Assembly: GCA_905214345.1 (NCBI GenBank)
Contig: CAJMLV010000022.1
Span: 1-46,984, forward strand
From: an uncultured bacterium
GTDB lineage: Bacteria; Bacillota; Clostridia; Oscillospirales; Ruminococcaceae
Length of the DNA stretch: 46,984 nt
Direction of reading: 5' to 3'
The translations under genes were made by a program, and so were the position numbers. The notes beneath the pieces were generated by a model. The model saw nothing but the letters and a program-made list of their open reading frames with translations, was not told the DNA's origin and made no database searches. Of the stretch, positions 24,143 to 30,609 are shown in pieces; the first letter of the stretch is position 1, and every line of letters begins with the position of its first letter.

Positions 24143-25411
24143 ATGCCCGCCACTCTTTTGCAAAAACGTACTTCGAGCCTGGCCGACCGCCAGGAGCTGG
24201 GACAAATCGTTTACTGTGTCGCAATCGCTTTGCTGCTGATTCTTTCGGAAGTATTCAGCTCAAGTATACAAAATACCTTACCCGCCTTCAGCCGCTTTGC
24301 CCGCATGGCTCTGAGCGGGGCAAGCCTGGGATTGCTGGGTATAAAATGTCTGTTTCTGACCCGGTACGAAAGCCTTGTGCAATGGGTCATTCTGGTAGCT
24401 GCCGGGCTTTACGCCGCGTTTGCCAGCGCCCACGGCGGCGACACCTGGTTCCTGCTGGCGGTGCTGGTGGGCCTGGGTGCCAAAAACGTAGACCTGCGCC
24501 GCGCTCTGAAAGTTTACCTGATCACAGCGGTGGCCGGACTTGTGCTGGTACAGCTGCTGCACTTCACCACAGACCTGATTCCCTTCACCGTTTATGCCCG
24601 CAACTGGGATTACGGCTACGGCCATTATAACGGATACGGAGCCCGGATCTTGGGCGTATTCCTGGTGTGGAGCTGGCTGCGCTGGCCACGGCTGCGCTGG
24701 TTCGACTGGGCAGGCCTGACCGCTCTGGCCGCCTATACCCTGTTTGTTCCCCAGTGCCGGGGCGCGGGCGGTGCCATGTTCCTGATCCTGCTGTTCTTTG
24801 TCGCCCAGAAACTGCTGCCCCGCTTTTTTGAAAGCCGCATCTGGCATGGACTGGTGATGGCGGCCTATCCCCTTCTCACCGCGTTCAGCCTGCTCACCGG
24901 GTATTTCTTCGACCCACAGGCATCCGACCTGACCCCTCGCCTGTCCTTGCTGAACCGGCTTTTCTCCGGGCGGCTGGAGATCTGGCACCATGTGTTCTGG
25001 GCCTTTGATTATCTGCATCCCGCCGAGGAAGGCGCCGAGGCCTGGCTGCACGCCGACATGCCCAACGTGATCACCTTCCTGGGCGGCATCGCCACCGACT
25101 CCGACGTACACCATTCCATCGACAACACCTACCTGGCTCTGGTGATGAACAAAGGTATTCTGGGTGCGGTGCTGGTGGCAGGAGTCGTGCTGTTCCTTTT
25201 GTGGCGGCTTTGCCGCGGCGGTCATACCGGCGAGATCCTGCTGATCTGCGCCATGCTGTGCTACCTGCTGATGGAAAACAAGATATTCCTTGTTTCGGCC
25301 AATCCCCTGTTGATGCTGCTGCCCTGTGCGCTGCTCACCCCACGCGGAACGCCGCTGCCCACCGTCTGCCCGCCTGCGTCGGAAACGGAAAAAGCAGGTT
25401 CTGCCGCCTGA
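24143..25411 (+). CDS. Polytopic membrane protein resembling O-antigen/polysaccharide polymerases
   Basis: A 422-aa membrane protein with about ten TM helices. A large loop near residues 255-330 carries LFSGRLEIWHHVFWAFD and DVHHSIDNTYLALVMNKG. An arginine-containing 'SGR...W' motif followed by H/DNxYL is typical of Wzy/WaaL-type proteins that join undecaprenyl-linked sugars. Sequence conservation in this class is weak, so the call rests on topology and these two motifs. AAGGAGG precedes ATG 24143. It has its own extended -10 promoter and a strong terminator, so it is a single-gene unit. It could act with the GT-C-like gene at 18.8 kb. Confidence 0.65.
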   Translation: MPATLLQKRTSSLADRQELGQIVYCVAIALLLILSEVFSSSIQNTLPAFSRFARMALSGASLGLLGIKCLFLTRYESLVQWVILVAAGLYAAFASAHGGDTWFLLAVLVGLGAKNVDLRRALKVYLITAVAGLVLVQLLHFTTDLIPFTVYARNWDYGYGHYNGYGARILGVFLVWSWLRWPRLRWFDWAGLTALAAYTLFVPQCRGAGGAMFLILLFFVAQKLLPRFFESRIWHGLVMAAYPLLTAFSLLTGYFFDPQASDLTPRLSLLNRLFSGRLEIWHHVFWAFDYLHPAEEGAEAWLHADMPNVITFLGGIATDSDVHHSIDNTYLALVMNKGILGAVLVAGVVLFLLWRLCRGGHTGEILLICAMLCYLLMENKIFLVSANPLLMLLPCALLTPRGTPLPTVCPPASETEKAGSAA

Positions 25412-25430
25412 GCGATTCTCAAAAAACAAC

Positions 25431-25469
25431 AAACCGGACACCGTTCTGAAATGACGGTGTCCGGTTTTT
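25431..25469 (+). terminator. Terminator of the polymerase-like gene
   Basis: AAACCGGACACCG (25431-25443) with CGGTGTCCGGTTT (25455-25467), 11-nt loop, then TT. Confidence 0.88.
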
Positions 25470-25499
25470 GTATAGTGATCTCCGCCCGCAGGCAGGCAA

Positions 25500-25533
25500 A
25501 AGAAATCGCCGGGGCCAAAAGCCTGCTCCGGCG
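25500..25533 (-). terminator. Probable terminator of the PerR-like gene
   Basis: CGCCGGGGC (25507-25515) pairs with GCTCCGGCG (25525-25533, one wobble); minus-strand continuation ATTTCTTTTG. It lies about 85 nt past the stop codon. Confidence 0.5.
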
Positions 25534-25616
25534 AAATCGTTCCGTGTATCGGCGGGCGGCGGGCCGTATGCCGCAATCCATTCTGTTCGGCTGCCCTAAG
25601 CCAGGTTCCGGGCCGC

Positions 25617-26000
25617 TCACTGCTCTTCTTCGGCCGCACATTTGCTGCAAAGGCCGAACACAGTCAGGTTCCAGTCCTCGGGCATGATGCCGGGGCAGGC
25701 CTTGACCAGCTCACTGAGTTTTGCCGGGTCGATATACAGACTTTCTACCTGATGGCACTTGGTGCACCACAGGTGCTGGTGGCATTCGGTCTGGCCGTCG
25801 AAACGGTCGGCCTCACCGGGGATGGAAACACGGCGGATCTTGCCGATCTCCACCAGGGTATTCAGGTCACGGTAAACCGTGCCCAGGCTCAGGCGCGGGC
25901 ACTCTGCGCGCAAAGACGTGCAGATCTGCTCAGCCGTGGGATGATCGGTGCGTTTGAGCACCTCGCGCAAAATCAATTCGCGCTGATGAGAATAACGCAT
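25617..26000 (-). CDS. Fur-family regulator, PerR-like
   Basis: A 127-aa Fur-superfamily repressor. The winged helix spans about residues 5-75 (HPTAEQICTSLRAECPRLSLGTVYRDL). Two CxxC pairs for the structural zinc are visible (WCTKC and LCSKC). Regulatory-site residues resembling PerR are present: His in DHPTAE, Asp in RFDGQ, and His pair in ECHQHLWC. The last PerR ligand (Asp in IVDF) is not clearly conserved (QVESL). Peroxide sensing is therefore likely but Zur/Fur function is not excluded. ATG 26000 has AAGGAG 7 nt upstream. It is monocistronic, with an imperfect AT-rich dyad in its promoter spacer that may be an autoregulatory box. Confidence 0.82.
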   Translation of the reverse strand: MRYSHQRELILREVLKRTDHPTAEQICTSLRAECPRLSLGTVYRDLNTLVEIGKIRRVSIPGEADRFDGQTECHQHLWCTKCHQVESLYIDPAKLSELVKACPGIMPEDWNLTVFGLCSKCAAEEEQ

Positions 26001-26070
26001 GGGAGCTCTCCTTACCAACTGAAAATTTTGTCATCCGGCAAACCGGACACTTTCCCCCTCACACGTTTTT

Positions 26071-26100
26071 ATTCTACTGAATATTATTGTTCTTTGTCAA
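26071..26100 (-). promoter_or_regulatory. Promoter of the PerR-like gene
   Basis: TTGACA (26095-26100), 18-nt spacer, TAGAAT (26071-26076), minus strand. The spacer holds GAACAAT/AATATTC, an imperfect dyad of Per-box type. The rest of 26101-26247 shows no gene. Confidence 0.7.
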
Positions 26101-26247
26101 CACTTTACAACAAATAAAGATGTAAAAACAGGTTCATTTTGCCCCACCGGACACTCCGGCGAATTTTTGTCCGCCGCCCGTGCGCATTTTTCGACACACC
26201 GGTAAAAAGTGTCCGCTTTATGTTCACAATCCCGCAAAGATTATTCC

Positions 26248-27531
26248 TCAGTCCATGGAACGGTTTTTGACCCGTTTCCAGTACTGAGCCGCAGCCTGTT
26301 CTGTTTTATTGTCACCAAAATGGTAGTAGGTTTTGCCCTGCAGCGCATCGGGCAGATACTGCTGATTTACCCAATGATCCGGCCATTCATGGGGATATTT
26401 GTAGTGCTGACCCTTGACGGCAGCGTCCTCGCCGTCATAGTGCTTGTTCTGCAGCTGACGGGGAATCGGCCCGCCCTTGCCTGCCTGCACGTCCGCCATC
26501 GCTGCATTGATAGCGTCGTGGGCGGAGTTGGATTTGGGCGCCGTGGCCACCAGCACCACCGCGTCGGCCAGCGGCAGCCGGGCTTCGGGCAGCCCCAGCA
26601 TGTTGGCGGCATCCACCGCCGCTTTCACAATGGGAATGATCTGGGGCCAGGCCAGGCCCACATCCTCGCAGGCGGTGACCATCAGGCGGCGGCAGGCGGA
26701 AGGCAGGTCCCCTGCTTCCAGCAGGCGGGCCAGATAGTGCAAAGCCGCGTCCGGATCGGAGCCGCGCATGGATTTCTGATAGGCGGAGATGATGTCATAG
26801 TGGTCATCCCCCTGCTTGTCGTACCGCATGGCGGTACGGCGGGCCACCTGTTTGGCCATCTCCAGGGTGACCACCCGCACGCCGTCCTCCTGAGGGGCTG
26901 CGGTGACCACAAACTCCAGATTTCCCAGAGCTTTGCGCATATCCCCCCCGGCGCTTTCGGCCAGGTAAGGCAGTGCCTCCGGCTCAATGCGGACGGGGAT
27001 GCCGTCTTCCTCGCCCAGGCGCTGCACCGCCCGTTCCAGCCCGCTGGCGATGTCTTCCGGAGTCAGGGATTTGAACTCGAACACGGTACACCGGGACAAA
27101 AGGGCATTATATATATAAAAGTAGGGATTCTCGGTGGTAGAGGCAATGAGGGTGACGGTGCCCTCCTCAATACATTCCAGCAGGCTCTGCTGCTGGCGTT
27201 TGTTGAAATATTGTATCTCGTCCAGATATAACAGGATGCCCCCTGAAGCATGCAGGGTGCCGATCTCTCCCAGAACCGTCTTGATGTCGGCGGTGGAGGC
27301 AGTGGTACCGTTGAGCTTGTGCAGCCGCATGCCGCTGTTTGCCGCAATGATGCTGGCCACGGTGGTCTTGCCCACTCCGGAAGGGCCGTAGAAGATCATG
27401 TTGGGGATGCGGCCGGTTTCTTTAGCGGCTTCCATTGTACGGCGGAAGACCTGGCCTTCCCCCAGCAGATGGCGCTGGCCGCAGACATCGGCCAGGGTGC
27501 GGGGACGCAGGCGCTGTGCCAGTGGTTCCAT
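26248..27531 (-). CDS. rarA: Replication-associated recombination protein RarA (MgsA) AAA ATPase
   Basis: A 427-aa clamp-loader-like AAA ATPase that acts at stalled forks. Walker A is GPSGVGKTT (about residues 49-57), Walker B LLYLDEIQ (about 101-108), sensor 1 IASTTENP, and the arginine-finger region YNALLSRC. The C-terminal tetramerisation part includes GSDPDAALHYLARLLEAGD, EDVGLA and KSNSAHDAINAA, all hallmarks of RarA/WRNIP1. KGGPIPRQLQNKHYDG and YPHEWPDHWVNQQYLPD close the protein. ATG 27531 follows GGGAGAA. It is divergent from nth, and the two promoters occupy the same 33 bp on opposite strands. Confidence 0.94.
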   Translation of the reverse strand: MEPLAQRLRPRTLADVCGQRHLLGEGQVFRRTMEAAKETGRIPNMIFYGPSGVGKTTVASIIAANSGMRLHKLNGTTASTADIKTVLGEIGTLHASGGILLYLDEIQYFNKRQQQSLLECIEEGTVTLIASTTENPYFYIYNALLSRCTVFEFKSLTPEDIASGLERAVQRLGEEDGIPVRIEPEALPYLAESAGGDMRKALGNLEFVVTAAPQEDGVRVVTLEMAKQVARRTAMRYDKQGDDHYDIISAYQKSMRGSDPDAALHYLARLLEAGDLPSACRRLMVTACEDVGLAWPQIIPIVKAAVDAANMLGLPEARLPLADAVVLVATAPKSNSAHDAINAAMADVQAGKGGPIPRQLQNKHYDGEDAAVKGQHYKYPHEWPDHWVNQQYLPDALQGKTYYHFGDNKTEQAAAQYWKRVKNRSMD

Positions 27532-27569
27532 GAAAAATTCTCCCTTTTTCGCGAATAAGTGACTTACCC

Positions 27570-27599
27570 TTGCATTATAGACGATTAAAATGGTAGAAT
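27570..27599 (+). promoter_or_regulatory. Promoter of nth (overlaps rarA promoter)
   Basis: TTGCAT (27570-27575), 18-nt spacer, TAGAAT (27594-27599) with TGG before it. Confidence 0.65.
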
Positions 27600-27602
27600 C
27601 AA
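27574..27602 (-). promoter_or_regulatory. Promoter of rarA (overlaps nth promoter)
   Basis: TTGATT (27597-27602), 17-nt spacer, TATAAT (27574-27579) on the minus strand. Its -10 overlaps the nth -35 and its -35 overlaps the nth -10. Confidence 0.7.
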
Positions 27603-27641
27603 GGCAGATAAAGTAATACCCTTGGAAAGCGAGAGACCATC

Positions 27642-28307
27642 ATGACCAAAAAACAGCTGGCCGCTGTGTGCATTGAGCGGCTGAAAGAAGAATACCCTCT
27701 GGCAGACTGTACCCTGGATTATGATCATGCCTGGCAGCTGCTGGTGGAAGTGCGTCTGGCCGCCCAGTGCACCGACGAGCGGGTGAATGTGGTGGTCAAG
27801 GACCTGTTTGCCAAATATCCCAGTGTGCGGGCTTTGGCCGACGCCGAACCGGAAGAGATCGAGGCCATCGTGAAGCCCTGCGGCCTGGGCCGCAGCAAGG
27901 CCCGGGATATTTCCGCCTGCATGCGGATGCTGCGGGACAAATACGACTGCAAGGTACCGGACGATTTCGACGCCCTGCTGGAACTGCCCGGTGTGGGCCG
28001 CAAGAGTGCCAACCTGATCATGGGTGATGTGTTCGGCAAGCCCGCCATCGTCACCGACACCCACTGCATCCGGCTGTGCGGGCGCATCGGCCTGGTGGAC
28101 GAGGGCGTCAAGGAACCCAAAAAGGTGGAAATGGCTTTGTGGAAGATCATTCCGCCGGAGGAAGGCAGCGATTTCTGCCACCGGCTGGTGTACCACGGCC
28201 GCGCCGTCTGCACCGCCCGCACCCAGCCGTATTGCGACCGCTGCTGCCTGGCCGACGTGTGCCGGTACGCCCGCAAGAACAACAAAACCAAGAAAGAGGA
28301 GGCGTAA
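27642..28307 (+). CDS. nth: Endonuclease III (DNA glycosylase/AP lyase)
   Basis: A 221-aa HhH-GPD enzyme that removes oxidised pyrimidines. The helix-hairpin-helix is LPGVGRKSAN (residues 115-124), with catalytic Lys121 and Asp139 (VTDTHC) aligned to E. coli Lys120 and Asp138. The C-terminal [4Fe-4S] cysteines are C190, C198, C201 and C207, so the first interval is x7 rather than the usual x6. The rest is of standard length. ATG 27642 has only a weak ribosome site (GAGAGA). It is followed after 2 nt by the GntR-type regulator, so the two are probably co-transcribed. Confidence 0.95.
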   Translation: MTKKQLAAVCIERLKEEYPLADCTLDYDHAWQLLVEVRLAAQCTDERVNVVVKDLFAKYPSVRALADAEPEEIEAIVKPCGLGRSKARDISACMRMLRDKYDCKVPDDFDALLELPGVGRKSANLIMGDVFGKPAIVTDTHCIRLCGRIGLVDEGVKEPKKVEMALWKIIPPEEGSDFCHRLVYHGRAVCTARTQPYCDRCCLADVCRYARKNNKTKKEEA

Positions 28308-28309
28308 AG

Positions 28310-29059
28310 GTGGAGCAGCACGCAAAAGCCCCCGTCCAGCTGGGCGGGGCGTTGATCTCCGCACGGGTGGTGGACCGCCTTCTGGAAGAGATGGCCTGCG
28401 GCGCCTACGCCGGTCTGGACCGGCTGCCCCCGGAACTGGAACTGGCCGCCCGCCTGGGCGTGAGCCGCACGGTGGTGCGGGACGCCCTGAGTGAACTGGA
28501 GCGGGGCGGTTATCTGGAACGGGTGCGGGGCATCGGCACGGTGGTAAACCGGGATGTGGTGCATCTGGGGCACCGGATGGACCAGAAAATGGAGTTCCAC
28601 AAAATGATCGAGGCCATGGGCCGCACGCCCCACACCGACCATCTGATGGTCACCCGCCAGACGGCGGACGAAGCCCTGGCGGCGGCCCTGGACCTGCAGC
28701 CAGGGGAAACGGTGCTGGTGGTGGGCAAGCGGATGCTGGCCGACGATGTGCCGGTTCTGTTCTGCACCGACGTGATGCCCCTTTCCCTGTTTGGCGGAAG
28801 GCTGGACGGCATCGATTTCAGCCGGCCCATCTTTGATGTGCTGCAGGACCACTGCGACATCCAGACCACCAGCACGGTGGCGCGGCTGCACGCGGTGACC
28901 GGCGAAGCAGCGCTGCGCCGTCTTTTGGGGCTGACCCCGGACAAGGCACTGCTGGAACTGGAAGAGACCTGTTATTCCCGCCTGTGCCGCCCGGTGGTAC
29001 GCAGCCGGACCTTGTACACAGATTTTTTTGATTTTGCTCTTGTGCGCAAGCTCGTATAG
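28310..29059 (+). CDS. GntR-family regulator, HutC type (UTRA domain)
   Basis: A 249-aa regulator with a winged helix at about residues 12-78 (LPPELELAARLGVSRTVVRDALSELERGGYLERVRGIGTVV). A UTRA-type ligand domain spans about 95-245 (HKMIEAMGRTPHTDHLMVTRQTADEAL, then ALDLQPGETVLVVGKRML, ending SRTLYTDFFDFALVRK). GTG at 28310 is the start, with AGGAGG 7 nt upstream; the open frame extends upstream through nth without a site. It sits between nth and pyrBI, and the pyrB promoter overlaps its last codons. The ligand is unknown; HutC relatives sense small metabolites such as sugar phosphates, histidine intermediates or nucleosides. Confidence 0.82.
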   Translation: MEQHAKAPVQLGGALISARVVDRLLEEMACGAYAGLDRLPPELELAARLGVSRTVVRDALSELERGGYLERVRGIGTVVNRDVVHLGHRMDQKMEFHKMIEAMGRTPHTDHLMVTRQTADEALAAALDLQPGETVLVVGKRMLADDVPVLFCTDVMPLSLFGGRLDGIDFSRPIFDVLQDHCDIQTTSTVARLHAVTGEAALRRLLGLTPDKALLELEETCYSRLCRPVVRSRTLYTDFFDFALVRKLV

Positions 29060-29068
29060 TTGTAGAAT
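29040..29068 (+). promoter_or_regulatory. Promoter of pyrBI
   Basis: TTGTGC (29040-29045), 17-nt spacer, TAGAAT (29063-29068), overlapping the stop of the GntR gene. Confidence 0.65.
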
Positions 29069-29083
29069 AGGTGAGGCTTACAG

Positions 29084-29128
29084 GCCGCCGGTCTTTCGGG
29101 CAGGGGTATCCCCGCCGCGCCCGGCGGC
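29084..29128 (+). promoter_or_regulatory. Structured pyrBI leader
   Basis: GCCGCCGG (29084-29091) can pair with CCGGCGGC (29121-29128), with an inner GGGG/CCCC hairpin. The following T-run is short (CTTTGCC). It could be an attenuator, but no PyrR-type recognition sequence was recognised. Confidence 0.35.
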
Positions 29129-29177
29129 TTTGCCTTGTACGTTCAAACCCGAAACAGGAAAGGAAAGGTTGTTGCCC

Positions 29178-30125
29178 ATGAGACACCTGATCGATCCGCT
29201 TGATTTCACCTACGAGGAAACGCTGCGTCTGCTGGATCTGGCCGACCGCATCCACGATGACCCGGCCGCATACCAGGACGTGGCGTACCGCAAGCGTCTG
29301 GCGTCGCTGTTCTACGAACCTTCGACCCGTACCCGCCTTTCGTTTGAGGCCGCCATGCTGAACCTGGGCGGCCAGGTGCTGGGATTCCCCGATGCGGGTG
29401 TATCCAGCGCTTCCAAAGGCGAGACGGTAGCGGACACCATCCGCATCGTCAGCTGCTACGCCGACATCGCCGCCATGCGCCATCCCAAGGAAGGCGCCCC
29501 CCTGCGCGCGGCACGGTATTCTCGCATCCCGGTCATCAACGCGGGCGACGGCGGCCACAGCCATCCCACCCAGACCCTGCTGGACATGATGACCATCCGC
29601 CGCCGCAAGGGCCACCTGGACGGCCTGACCATCGGTTTCTGCGGCGACCTGAAGTTCGGCCGCACGGTTCACTCCCTCATCAAGAGCCTGTCCCGCTGGC
29701 CCAACATGAAGTTCGTGCTCATCAGCCCCGAAGAGCTGCGCGTGCCGGACTACATCCTGACCGAAGTGCTGGACCCCAAAGGCATCCCCTATGTGGAGAC
29801 CCGCAGCCTGGAAGAGGCCCTGCCTCAGCTGGATATCCTGTACATGACCCGTGTGCAGCGGGAACGCTTCTTCAACGAAGAAGATTACATCCGCCTGAAG
29901 AACAGCTACATCCTGACCAAGGCCAAGCTGGCCCAGGCGCCCGCCGACATGGCAGTGCTGCATCCCCTGCCCCGTGTGAACGAGATCACCCTGGACGTGG
30001 ATGACGATCCCCGCGCCGCTTACTTTGAGCAGGCGCAGAACGGCGTGTACATGCGCATGGCACTGATCATGACATTGCTGGGTCTGAATGACCCCAAAAC
30101 CGGGGAGGTGGCTTTCGAATGCTGA
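29178..30125 (+). CDS. pyrB: Aspartate carbamoyltransferase catalytic subunit
   Basis: A 315-aa ATCase catalytic chain; it joins carbamoyl phosphate and aspartate, the committed step of pyrimidine synthesis. The carbamoyl-phosphate motif is FYEPSTRTRLSFE (about residues 46-58). SKGETVADTIRI, MRHPKEGA, NAGDGGHSHPTQTLLD and VLHPLPRVNEI follow as expected. Its length matches the subclass that pairs with PyrI. ATG 29178 follows AGGAAAGG; the long open frame upstream covers promoter and leader. It overlaps pyrI by 7 nt. Confidence 0.97.
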   Translation: MRHLIDPLDFTYEETLRLLDLADRIHDDPAAYQDVAYRKRLASLFYEPSTRTRLSFEAAMLNLGGQVLGFPDAGVSSASKGETVADTIRIVSCYADIAAMRHPKEGAPLRAARYSRIPVINAGDGGHSHPTQTLLDMMTIRRRKGHLDGLTIGFCGDLKFGRTVHSLIKSLSRWPNMKFVLISPEELRVPDYILTEVLDPKGIPYVETRSLEEALPQLDILYMTRVQRERFFNEEDYIRLKNSYILTKAKLAQAPADMAVLHPLPRVNEITLDVDDDPRAAYFEQAQNGVYMRMALIMTLLGLNDPKTGEVAFEC

Positions 30126-30550
30126 ATATCGACGAGATCCAGAACGGCGTGGTCATTGACCACATCACCGCCGGCACCGGGCTGGCCCTGTACCACATGA
30201 TGGAGCTGGAAAAACTGAACGACGCCAGCGTGGCCCTGCTGCAGAATGTGCGCAGCCAGAAGAGCGGCAAGAAGGACATCATCAAGATCGAAGGCGACAT
30301 CAGCAGCCTGGATTTTGCCGTGCTGGGTTATCTGGACCCCCAGATCACCATCACCTACATTGAGAATGGTCATGTGACCCGCAAGGTCCGTCCCGATCAG
30401 CCCAAACAGCTGGTGAACGTGATCAAGTGCACCAACCCCCGCTGCATCACCTCTCTGGAGGAGGGCTGCGACCATATCTTCGCCCTGACCCCCAGCGGAC
30501 GGTATCGCTGCATCTACTGCGAGCAGGAATTCCGGGTCAAGAATTCCTGA
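30119..30550 (+). CDS. pyrI: Aspartate carbamoyltransferase regulatory subunit
   Basis: A 143-aa PyrI. The N-terminal allosteric domain begins LNIDEIQNGVVIDHITAGTG and contains the nucleotide-binding pattern; the C-terminal zinc domain has the four cysteines as KCTNPRC and RCIYC (Cys near 104, 109, 130 and 133). It should give ATCase feedback control by CTP and activation by ATP. PyrI is absent from Bacillus but common in clostridia. Starts at ATG 30119 within the last codons of pyrB. Confidence 0.95.
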   Translation: MLNIDEIQNGVVIDHITAGTGLALYHMMELEKLNDASVALLQNVRSQKSGKKDIIKIEGDISSLDFAVLGYLDPQITITYIENGHVTRKVRPDQPKQLVNVIKCTNPRCITSLEEGCDHIFALTPSGRYRCIYCEQEFRVKNS

Positions 30551-30572
30551 TTCCCCTTCCATAACAAAAACG

Positions 30573-30606
30573 AAAAGCCTTTCCTTTTCAAAAGGGAAGG
30601 CTTTTT
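30573..30606. terminator. Bidirectional terminator between pyrI and the Clp gene
   Basis: AAAAGCCTTTCCTTTT (30573-30588) pairs with AAAAGGGAAGGCTTTT (30590-30605) with one G-T pair, ending TTTTT; the opposite strand also ends in a U-run. It serves two converging genes. Confidence 0.88.
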
Positions 30607-30609
30607 GCT

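Noticed and set aside
25431..26217. Repeated CCGGACAC motif (25434, 26043, 26147 and inverted near 25460 and 26209) as a regulatory repeat
   Set aside because: Two copies are simply the arms of a terminator; the others are short and irregularly spaced, compatible with chance in GC-rich DNA.
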